From Acholeplasmatales bacterium (GTDB lineage Bacteria; Bacillota_I; Bacilli_A; Acholeplasmatales; Anaeroplasmataceae), in the NCBI GenBank assembly GCA_016288675.1, contig JAEELC010000077.1:1-7116 (forward strand): DNA of 7,116 nt, given 5' to 3'. The position numbers were made by a program, and so were the translations under genes. The notes under the pieces are model-generated. The model had not been told where the DNA came from. It did not search any database and worked only from the letters and a program-made list of their open reading frames with translations. The first letter of the stretch is position 1. Each line of letters begins with the position of its first letter. Below are positions 1-5,609 of this stretch, in pieces.

Positions 1-68
1 TTAATAAATGAGTAATCGTATTGTTTTAATAATCTAAGAGTCTTCTTAATAATCTTTATATCGTACAT
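1..68 (-). CDS. N-terminus of an unidentified protein, cut by the window edge
   Basis: Only the first 22 codons are present; the frame is open to the left edge. The readable peptide begins MYDIKIIKKTLRLLKQY and is basic, so it could be the cytoplasmic lead-in to a membrane helix, as in many ABC-type permeases, but too little is visible to assign a family. The start is supported by an AAAGGA ribosome binding site at 75-80, six bases upstream of the ATG. It follows the small membrane protein gene (104-405) on the same strand by 35 bases, so the two are probably co-transcribed. I do not recognise the gene. Confidence 0.6.
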   Translation of the reverse strand, partial: MYDIKIIKKTLRLLKQYDYSFI

Positions 69-103
69 AACTTATCCTTTCTTTTAAGTCTAAGTTTTTG
101 TCT

Positions 104-405
104 TCACTCCCTTTTGATTACTTTTATTTTACTATCTACAACACCTTGAATAAAACTAGAATTAGAATCAAATCTTAATGTCTTATGTAGTACATATTGT
201 GGATTATGCATTGAAAAATAATAATATATATTAAAGTTAGCAGCAAATGATGGTAGAATTAGCCCACAAATTAAAGAAAAAAAGAAAAAACAATGAACAT
301 AATTACAAGTATGGTTCCCAAATATTAACGAATAAATGAGCAAAACCAAAATAGACGCAATCGAAATAAAAAATATGAAATTAATGTATTTCTTTGCTTA
401 ATCAT
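104..405 (-). pseudogene. Small two-helix membrane protein with a frameshift at an A6/T6 run
   Basis: The downstream frame (104 to about 373) encodes a hydrophobic protein but has no ATG at its start; its first usable codon there is a TTG at 349. In another frame, an ATG at 403-405 follows a TAGG-type ribosome binding site and encodes MIKQRNTLISYF before stopping at 325-327. One extra T in the T6 run (plus-strand A6 at 368-373) joins the two into about 100 residues, with the junction reading SYFFISIASILVLL. The restored protein has a basic N-terminus, a helix at about 8-28, a second helix about 15 residues further on (rich in Phe, with LICGLILPSFAA), and a soluble tail ending KIKVIKRE. Both ends are positive, as expected for a protein with both termini inside the cell. 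The stop is TGA. Function is unknown. It may be a true pseudogene, a slippage-controlled gene, or a sequencing error; the downstream frame alone could also be expressed from TTG. Confidence 0.55.
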
Positions 406-587
406 ATTAAAACCTACCAATCAATTAAAATACTATAAAGTCCAACATTATATTATAAAAAAACAATTAAATTCTTAGATTTATCAAAATCTATTTCATT
501 CTTTAATATACCAAAAAAGTTTTTCAAAACTATTTAGCTAATTGTAGATATTAAAAGATTATTATTATACTTAAGATTTTTAGGTAT
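406..587. other. AT-rich spacer with no gene recognised
   Basis: No open frame of convincing length, tRNA or repeat is visible. On the minus strand there are TATAAT-like strings near 449-462, upstream of the ATG at 405, that could be a -10 box for the small membrane protein gene. No good -35 element sits at the right distance, so I do not call a promoter. Confidence 0.4.
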
Positions 588-671
588 AAAAAAATCTAAA
601 GTGGATTTTTATAATTTTGAGATAATCTAATTTTCACTATCTCTTTAATTATTATATTTCTCCACTTTAGA
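588..671 (-). terminator. Long-loop intrinsic terminator of the nrdDG operon
   Basis: On the minus strand, TCTAAAGTGGA (671-661) pairs perfectly over 11 bp with TCCACTTTAGA (605-595). It is followed at once by seven T residues (588-594), the layout of a Rho-independent terminator. The loop is unusually long, 55 bases, and holds an inner six-base hairpin, GAGATA with TATCTC (619-624 with 638-643). It lies 20 bases beyond the last gene of the nrdD-nrdG operon, so it probably ends that transcript. The long structured loop could also mark a small RNA or a small inverted-repeat element. Confidence 0.65.
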
Positions 672-690
672 GAATAATACTTTCTATATT

Positions 691-1083
691 TTATTTATTA
701 ATATTTAATAGCGTATCATCTAATATCTTAATAGCATTTGTAATGCAATCATCACAGCTAGTTAACATTTGATGAGTCTTTACCCCTTTTAAATCACCAC
801 AATATAAAGCTTTAGATTCTTCAATAAAACGATCCATCATATCTGATGCAATAAGCTTAGTATTTACGCCACTTTTATTAAGAAGTCCTGCAACTATAGT
901 AGCGCCTATAAGAGCTCCACATACACCTTTAGTATTCCCCATACCTGTACCAAAGCCAGAACCAATAGCACAAATTTGTTCTTCTGTTAAACCAAGTTCA
1001 TCTTGATAAGCCATTATTACAGCTTGTGCACAATTACAACGTGTATGCTTTAAATTTAATGCGTATTCAATTTTATTATCCAT
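691..1083 (-). CDS. C_GCAxxG_C_C family protein (cysteine-rich, putative redox or metal-binding)
   Basis: A 130-residue protein with the spaced cysteine pattern of the C_GCAxxG_C_C family. It has CNCAQAV (Cys16 and Cys18), a glycine-rich stretch GSGFGTGMGN (41-50), VCGALIGA (54-61) matching the GCAxxG core, Cys95 in LYCGDL, and Cys110/Cys113 in SCDDC. The family is small, cytoplasmic, common in anaerobes and of unknown biochemical role; the fixed cysteines suggest redox chemistry or metal/cluster binding. It has no signal peptide or membrane segment and is of usual length. AGGAGT at 1088-1093 gives an excellent ribosome binding site for this ATG. It follows nrdG by 22 bases and is the last gene of the nrdDG operon. 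A part in electron supply or protection of the reductase is only inferred from position. The family call is firm; the function is open. Confidence 0.88.
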   Translation of the reverse strand: MDNKIEYALNLKHTRCNCAQAVIMAYQDELGLTEEQICAIGSGFGTGMGNTKGVCGALIGATIVAGLLNKSGVNTKLIASDMMDRFIEESKALYCGDLKGVKTHQMLTSCDDCITNAIKILDDTLLNINK

Positions 1084-1099
1084 ATTAACTCCTAATAAT

Positions 1100-1116
1100 C
1101 ACAGGTTATTCCTGTG
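1100..1116 (-). other. Hairpin across the nrdG stop codon
   Basis: CACAGG (1100-1105) and CCTGTG (1111-1116) form a perfect six-base stem with a five-base loop. The nrdG stop codon (1106-1108) sits inside the loop. In the minus-strand transcript it lies about seven bases before the AGGAG ribosome binding site of the next gene and has no T run after it, so it is not an intrinsic terminator. It could be an mRNA processing or stability element, or chance. Confidence 0.4.
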
Positions 1117-1660
1117 GCTTAAAATTTTTATATTCATTTAATGGTGATAAAACTATTTCATTGTTTTTTAAAGATTCTTGAACAAGAATAATTCTTTGAT
1201 TTTCAGAACCTCTAAATTTTAATGCTAGATTATATTTTTCAAGAACAAAACGTCCATCTACTAAAATATCAATTTGATTTAAAATATCTAAAGTAAATTT
1301 AGTATGTACCTTTCCTTTATTATCTAGCATATCTTTATCCATTGTGTAACCTGAATACATCCATATAGTTTTATGTGGATAAGTCTTTCGAACTCTTTTA
1401 ATGAAATCAACAAGAGCTTCTTGATTTTCAGGTTCAAATGGTTCTCCTCCTAATATGGTTAAACCATTAATATAATTAGGTTTTAGAGCTTCAATTATTA
1501 AATCTTCTTCTACTTTAGTAAATGGTTCTCCGTAGCAAAAGTCCCATGTATCTTCGTTGAAGCAGCCTTTGCAGTGGTTTCTACAACCACTGACAAATAA
1601 GCTTACTCTAACACCTTCGCCATTAGCGATATCAGTTTTATTAATCTTACCGTAATTCAT
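1106..1660 (-). CDS. nrdG: Anaerobic ribonucleoside-triphosphate reductase activating protein
   Basis: A radical SAM activase of 184 residues that installs the glycyl radical on NrdD. CxxxCxxC (Cys26, Cys30, Cys33) would bind the [4Fe-4S] cluster, with SGC just before it as usual in NrdG. GGEP (71-74) is the SAM-binding motif, WMYSGY (100-105) and DILVDGRF (131-138) are family motifs, and FRGSENQRII (149-158) is the typical C-terminal block. Length is normal for the family. The start overlaps the nrdD stop by one base (TAATG), and no clear Shine-Dalgarno sequence precedes it, so translation probably depends on ribosomes finishing nrdD. Electrons would come from a flavodoxin or ferredoxin encoded elsewhere. 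The protein is cytoplasmic and oxygen-sensitive. Confidence 0.97.
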   Translation of the reverse strand: MNYGKINKTDIANGEGVRVSLFVSGCRNHCKGCFNEDTWDFCYGEPFTKVEEDLIIEALKPNYINGLTILGGEPFEPENQEALVDFIKRVRKTYPHKTIWMYSGYTMDKDMLDNKGKVHTKFTLDILNQIDILVDGRFVLEKYNLALKFRGSENQRIILVQESLKNNEIVLSPLNEYKNFKPQE

Positions 1661-3840
1661 TATAAGTGAAGAACACGTTCCTTAATTTCTTGTGTTCTAC
1701 CTTGATTCCAGAATTGAGAACCAATATAACCACATGTTCTACGAGCTACATTTAATCTTGTTTGGTCTGTGTTTCCACAGTGTGGACACTTCCAACCTAA
1801 TTTTCCATTCTTATCTGTATAAATCTTAATCTCACCATCGTATCCACAAACTTGGCAATAATCTGATTTAGTATTAAGCTCTGCATACATAATATTATCA
1901 TACATAAATTTCATAACAGAAATTACTGCTGGGATATTATTTTGCATATTAGGAACTTCTACATAAGATACTGCTCCACCTGGAGATAAACGTTGGAATT
2001 TAGATTCAATGCCAAGCTTAGAAAAAGCATCAATTTGTTCAGTAACATGTACATGATAAGAGTTAGTAATATAATTCTTATCAGTAACACCATTAATAAT
2101 ACCAAATCTTCTTTGTAAAGCTTTTGCAAACTTATAAGTAGTAGATTCTAGTGGAGTACCATATAATGAATAATCAATATTTTCTGCTGCTTTCCAAGCT
2201 GCTGTATGGGCATTTAAGAATTCCATAACCTTAATCCCAAATTCTTGTCCTTCTTCTTCAGTAAGCTTCTTACCAGTCATATAATATACAGTTTCCCATA
2301 GACCGGCAAATCCTAATGAAATAGTTGAATATCCACCATATAATAGCTTATCAATCTTTTCACCCTTCTTTAAACGAGCAAGAGCACCATGCTGCCATAA
2401 TATAGGTGCAACATCACTAGTAGTACCAAGTAAACGTTCATGTCTGCAACGTAATGCTCTATGACATAATTCTAGACGTTGATCAAAAATTTTCCAGAAT
2501 TCATCCATGTTCTTTTCACTTGAGCAAGCAACATCAACTAGATTAATAGTTACAACACCTTGATTAAATCTTCCATAATATTTAGGCTTTCCATTTTCAT
2601 CGATATAAGGAGTTAGGAATGAACGGCATCCCATACATGGGAAGCAATTACCATTTCCATTTTTATCAACCTTATCACGTAACATAATCTTTTCAGAAAT
2701 ATAATCAGGTACCATACGTTTAGCTGTACATTTAGCAGCAAGTTCTGTTAAATAGAAGTATTTAGAATCTTCATTAATATTATCTTCTTCAAGAACGTAA
2801 ATAATCTTAGGGAAGGCTGGAGTAATATAAACTCCTTCTTCATTCTTTGTACCAATAATTCTTTGATTTAATGTTTCTTCAATTATTAAAGCTAGGTCAT
2901 CTTTTTCTCTTTGATTCTTGGCTTCGTTTAGATACATAAATTCTGTAATAAATGGACTTTGACCATTAGTAGTCATAAGAGTAACAACTTGATATTGAAT
3001 TGTTTGAACACCCTTTTTAATCTCATCTCTTACTCTCTTTTCAACAATTTCATCAATCTTATCATTTTCAAGATTAGCACCTACAAGGTTCATTTCATCA
3101 ATTAATTGCTTGCGAATCTTTTGACGTGAAATATCTACAAATGGTGCAAGATGAGCTAAAGAAATAGATTGGCCACCATATTGGCTTGATGCAACTTGTG
3201 CAATTATTTGAGTTGCGATATTACAAGCTGTTGAGAATGAATGAGGCTTTTCAATTAATGTACCAGAAATAACTGTTCCATTTTGTAACATATCTTCAAG
3301 GTTAACAAGATCACAGTTATGCATATGTTGAGCATAATAATCTGCATCATGGAAATGAATAATACCTTCCTTATGTGCATTTACTACTTCTTCTGGTAAT
3401 AAGAAACGATTTGTAATATCTTTAGATACTTCTCCTGCCATATAGTCTCTTTGTACTGATACGACTGTTGGATTCTTATTTGAATTTTCTTGCTTTACTT
3501 CTTCATTAGCTCCTTCAAGTAAAGTTAGGATTTGATTATCTGTAGTATTACTCTTTCTAATTAATTCATGCTTATAACGATATGTAATATATGATTTTGC
3601 AACTTTAAATGCTCCTGTAGCCATAATTGCTTCCTCAACCATATCTTGGATTTCTTCTACTGATACAGCACGACCAATCTTCTCACAACTTTTTACAACA
3701 TTTTCAACAAGTGCAGAAATTTGTTTGTTGCTCATTCTAAATTCTTTATCATCAATAGATTCATTAGCCTTAATTACAGCATTTAAAATCTTATTTTGAT
3801 CGAATTCTACTTCTTTTCCGCTTCTTTTTATTACGTTCAT
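1660..3840 (-). CDS. nrdD: Anaerobic (class III) ribonucleoside-triphosphate reductase
   Basis: A 726-residue glycyl radical enzyme that reduces ribonucleoside triphosphates to deoxyribonucleotides for DNA synthesis without oxygen. An N-terminal ATP-cone (about residues 3-95, VIKRSGKEVEFD through the Tyr/Lys-rich end) is the allosteric overall-activity site. The catalytic barrel follows: HNCDLVNL near Cys176, and FPCMGCRSFL with Cys405 the probable thiyl-radical cysteine by family comparison. Cys662, Cys665, Cys685 and Cys688 form the two CxxC pairs of the C-terminal zinc site. RTCGYIG (701-707) carries the radical glycine, Gly704. All key residues are present and length is normal. GGAGGG at 3849-3854 places the ATG well. 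It is first in an operon with nrdG and the cysteine protein. No NrdR-box pair is seen upstream; a Crp/Fnr-like operator is instead. Confidence 0.98.
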   Translation of the reverse strand: MNVIKRSGKEVEFDQNKILNAVIKANESIDDKEFRMSNKQISALVENVVKSCEKIGRAVSVEEIQDMVEEAIMATGAFKVAKSYITYRYKHELIRKSNTTDNQILTLLEGANEEVKQENSNKNPTVVSVQRDYMAGEVSKDITNRFLLPEEVVNAHKEGIIHFHDADYYAQHMHNCDLVNLEDMLQNGTVISGTLIEKPHSFSTACNIATQIIAQVASSQYGGQSISLAHLAPFVDISRQKIRKQLIDEMNLVGANLENDKIDEIVEKRVRDEIKKGVQTIQYQVVTLMTTNGQSPFITEFMYLNEAKNQREKDDLALIIEETLNQRIIGTKNEEGVYITPAFPKIIYVLEEDNINEDSKYFYLTELAAKCTAKRMVPDYISEKIMLRDKVDKNGNGNCFPCMGCRSFLTPYIDENGKPKYYGRFNQGVVTINLVDVACSSEKNMDEFWKIFDQRLELCHRALRCRHERLLGTTSDVAPILWQHGALARLKKGEKIDKLLYGGYSTISLGFAGLWETVYYMTGKKLTEEEGQEFGIKVMEFLNAHTAAWKAAENIDYSLYGTPLESTTYKFAKALQRRFGIINGVTDKNYITNSYHVHVTEQIDAFSKLGIESKFQRLSPGGAVSYVEVPNMQNNIPAVISVMKFMYDNIMYAELNTKSDYCQVCGYDGEIKIYTDKNGKLGWKCPHCGNTDQTRLNVARRTCGYIGSQFWNQGRTQEIKERVLHL

Positions 3841-3862
3841 GATTCTTACCCTCCATTATCAT

Positions 3863-3898
3863 TTAGAATATACCCCAATTTAGAAATAGGAATATCAT
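3863..3898 (-). CDS. Possible 11-residue leader peptide upstream of nrdD
   Basis: Within the predicted nrdD leader, ATG at 3896-3898 opens a short frame encoding MIFLFLNWGIF and ending in TAA at 3863-3865. AAGGA at 3904-3908 lies five bases before the ATG, a good ribosome binding site. It ends 22 bases before the nrdD start. No clear alternative hairpins that would make it an attenuator are visible, and such a short frame can arise by chance in AT-rich DNA. Confidence 0.22.
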   Translation of the reverse strand: MIFLFLNWGIF

Positions 3899-3921
3899 CT
3901 TTTTCCTTATAAAGTACCTTC

Positions 3922-3950
3922 ATTATAAAATAGACGTTAATTATCAACGC
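3922..3950 (-). promoter_or_regulatory. Predicted promoter of the nrdD operon
   Basis: On the minus strand a perfect -10 box TATAAT (3927-3922) is present. At a 17-base spacing the -35 position reads GCGTTG (3950-3945), a poor match to TTGACA; TTGATA (3947-3942) lies nearby but only 14 bases from the -10. A strong -10 with a weak -35 covered by an operator is typical of an activator-dependent promoter. Transcription would start near 3915, giving a leader of about 75 bases. Confidence 0.55.
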
Positions 3951-3965
3951 GTTGGAAAAACAACA
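3949..3965. promoter_or_regulatory. Copy 1 of a 17-bp operator (GTTG-N6-CAAC) at the nrdD promoter
   Basis: GCGTTGGAAAAACAACA is repeated exactly at 4105-4121. Its core, GTTG-GAAAAA-CAAC (3951-3964), is a dyad with four-base arms, centred at about 3957.5. That is 42-43 bases upstream of the predicted nrdD start, the class II activator position for Crp/Fnr proteins. A further 10-bp perfect palindrome, CAACGCGTTG (3945-3954), overlaps its left side in this copy only. The likely ligand is the divergently encoded Crp/Fnr protein; this is inferred. Confidence 0.6.
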
Positions 3966-4061
3966 TAATTTGAAAATAATATTTTTTCTTTTATTGACAT
4001 TAAGTTTTTATTTTTATCTTTACATTTTCTTACAATTTTATAATTATTTTTACAATATGAT

Positions 4062-4091
4062 TTGATTTTAAAAACTAATTTATATTATAAT
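4062..4091 (+). promoter_or_regulatory. Predicted promoter of the Crp/Fnr-family regulator gene
   Basis: TTGATT (4062-4067) and TATAAT (4086-4091) are separated by 18 bases. Transcription would start near 4098, leaving a leader of about 29 bases that contains the second operator copy. Confidence 0.6.
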
Positions 4092-4104
4092 GAGATTAGG
4101 AAAG

Positions 4105-4121
4105 GCGTTGGAAAAACAACA
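4105..4121. promoter_or_regulatory. Copy 2 of the 17-bp operator, in the regulator's own leader
   Basis: This is an exact copy of the element at 3949-3965, ending five bases before the regulator's ATG. Its dyad centre (about 4113.5) lies roughly 15 bases downstream of the predicted start site, where a bound protein would block transcription. Autorepression by the encoded Crp/Fnr protein is the simplest reading. Confidence 0.6.
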
Positions 4122-4126
4122 ATTGT

Positions 4127-4795
4127 ATGAAAGAGATTAATTTAGTTAGAAAAACAAAATATTTTAAAACCCTAGATGATCAAAACTTTAACGCCATAAT
4201 GCGTTGCATGCAAGCTCGTATAGATACTTTTTCTAAAGGAGATGTTATTGTTCATATGGGAGACAAAATCACTTCGGCCCTTTTAATACTTTCAGGTAGT
4301 GCACGAAGTGTTACATATGATTCAGATGGTAATGAATATATAAATCTAGATTATAAAAAAGGAAATATGTTTGGATTATCTGATATAATTGCACAAAACA
4401 AAGTACATTCAGATTCTTTATTTTGTTTAGAAGATTGTTCAATTATATATTTAGATAAATTTAGATTGTTAAATCCTACACTTAATCGTTGCCAACGTCA
4501 TATTGATTTAATGAAAGCTTGCTTCGAAGAATTAGCAAGACAAAATAAAGAATTAAAGATTCATAAAGATATACTTCTTCTTTCTAAAACTCAAGAAAAG
4601 GTTATGGCATATCTAACTTATTTATCACAATTAAATAAGTCAAATATGTTTGATATACCTTATTCGCGTGAGGAATTAGCTTTATATCTAGGTGTAGAAC
4701 GTTCTGCCTTATCAGATACTCTATCTAAAATGAAAAAAGCTGGACTTATTGATTATAATAAATTTAGCTTTAAAATATTAAAAAATGTCGATTAA
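4127..4795 (+). CDS. Crp/Fnr-family transcriptional regulator
   Basis: A 222-residue DNA-binding protein with an N-terminal cyclic-nucleotide-like beta barrel (about 15-110: FSKGDVIVHMGD, LLILSGSAR, FGLSD), a dimerisation helix (about 118-148), and a C-terminal winged helix (about 150-218). The recognition helix follows LGVERSALSDTLSKM (188-202). The phosphate-binding cassette of cAMP-binding Crp (GE...RxA) is not seen, so cAMP binding is unlikely. Cysteines are at 27, 100, 104, 122 and 132. This does not match the N-terminal cysteine cluster of E. coli Fnr or the C-terminal one of Bacillus Fnr, so an Fe-S sensor of those types is not supported. The start is the only in-frame ATG after a TAG at 4097-4099. 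Its ribosome binding site is poor, with AGGAAAGG 21 bases away and an operator between. It is divergent from nrdDG, which shares the same operator. The inducing signal is unknown. Confidence 0.93.
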   Translation: MKEINLVRKTKYFKTLDDQNFNAIMRCMQARIDTFSKGDVIVHMGDKITSALLILSGSARSVTYDSDGNEYINLDYKKGNMFGLSDIIAQNKVHSDSLFCLEDCSIIYLDKFRLLNPTLNRCQRHIDLMKACFEELARQNKELKIHKDILLLSKTQEKVMAYLTYLSQLNKSNMFDIPYSREELALYLGVERSALSDTLSKMKKAGLIDYNKFSFKILKNVD

Positions 4796-4813
4796 TTTAA
4801 AATCGACATTTTT
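4781..4813. terminator. Bidirectional terminator between regulator and ABC permease
   Basis: A perfect 13-bp stem (AAAAATGTCGATT, 4781-4793, with AATCGACATTTTT, 4801-4813) has a seven-base loop and T runs on both strands. It serves both convergent genes. Its left arm encodes the last residues of the regulator, and the permease stop codon (4812-4814) overlaps the right arm. Confidence 0.92.
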
Positions 4814-5609
4814 ATTTGCTTAATTTTAGTATTTTATTAATAATTAGACTAACTAGTAAAATAATTGTACTAGTAACTACCATTACTCCACCAGCTGAAA
4901 TATCTAAATAATATGAGGCTATTACACCAATAATAGAAGCTATTAATGATAAAACAATTGATACAATTAAGCTACCTTTATATGATTTATTTAATTGTAT
5001 GCTTGAAGCATAAGGTATAACCATTAATGCACTTACTATTAATGCTCCTACTACTTTACTTGAAATAGCAACAATAATAGCAGTTAAAATAGTTTGAGCC
5101 ATATTTAAAGCCTTAACATGAATATTGTCAAGTGAAGCTTGAAATTCATTATAGCTAGAATATAATATTTGTCTATAAAAACCTATACTAAATATTACAG
5201 TTACTATTGCTACTGCAATAATAACAATTAAATCTTTAAGTGTAACTAATGATATGGAACCAAACAAATAGCTTGAAAATGTTGCAGCACTAGAATACTT
5301 TGATAATATTGCTGTTAAGCCAATCGCAAAGCTCATTACAATAACAACTGATAATTCAGCATATTTACTAAATTTTCTTCTAATAAGTTCAATTACAACA
5401 CTAGCAACTATAGATATAATAATAGATGCAATTAATGGATTAAAACCTGCAACTATACCAATTGCTACACCAAGTAATGAAGTATGGCTTAATGCATCAC
5501 CTGTCATAGATAAACGCTTTTGGACAAGTGGTGCACCAAGTAGAGGTAACATAATAGAAATAAATATGCAAATAAAGAAAGCGATACGCATAAATGAATA
5601 ACTAAACAT
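4812..5609 (-). CDS. Zinc/manganese ABC transporter permease (ABC-3 family, ZnuB-like)
   Basis: A 265-residue integral membrane protein with about eight hydrophobic helices (roughly 8-28, 43-56, 58-75, 84-103, 123-144, 171-201 as a helix pair or long segment, 213-235, 239-260). KRLSMTGDALSH (31-42) is the conserved cytoplasmic motif that contacts the ATPase in this family. LFGSI (115-119) and ALMVIPYASS (194-203) are further ABC-3 family marks. It forms the channel through which a metal ion, most likely Zn2+ but possibly Mn2+ or Fe2+, enters the cell. The ATG overlaps the ATPase stop by one base (TAATG) and is served by GGAGGT inside the upstream gene, so the pair is translated together. No gene for the usual substrate-binding lipoprotein lies next to it. 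Confidence 0.94.
   Translation of the reverse strand: MFSYSFMRIAFFICIFISIMLPLLGAPLVQKRLSMTGDALSHTSLLGVAIGIVAGFNPLIASIIISIVASVVIELIRRKFSKYAELSVVIVMSFAIGLTAILSKYSSAATFSSYLFGSISLVTLKDLIVIIAVAIVTVIFSIGFYRQILYSSYNEFQASLDNIHVKALNMAQTILTAIIVAISSKVVGALIVSALMVIPYASSIQLNKSYKGSLIVSIVLSLIASIIGVIASYYLDISAGGVMVVTSTIILLVSLIINKILKLSK

Noticed and set aside
518..531. Small GTTTT/AAAAC inverted repeat in the AT-rich spacer
   Set aside because: Five A/T-rich base pairs are expected by chance in such DNA and no gene end or T run goes with it.
3994..4020. Second plus-strand promoter starting with TTGACA at 3994
   Set aside because: No acceptable -10 box lies at 16-18 bases; the nearest TATCTT is only 15 bases away and the downstream TTGATT/TATAAT pair fits better.
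3841..4126. NrdR boxes or a B12 riboswitch upstream of nrdD
   Set aside because: No tandem NrdR-type ACA-ATAT motifs and no B12-box-like conserved core could be found by eye.
4127..4795. Oxygen-sensing Fe-S Fnr assignment
   Set aside because: The cysteine positions match neither the E. coli nor the Bacillus Fnr cluster ligands, so only the Crp/Fnr superfamily call is made.
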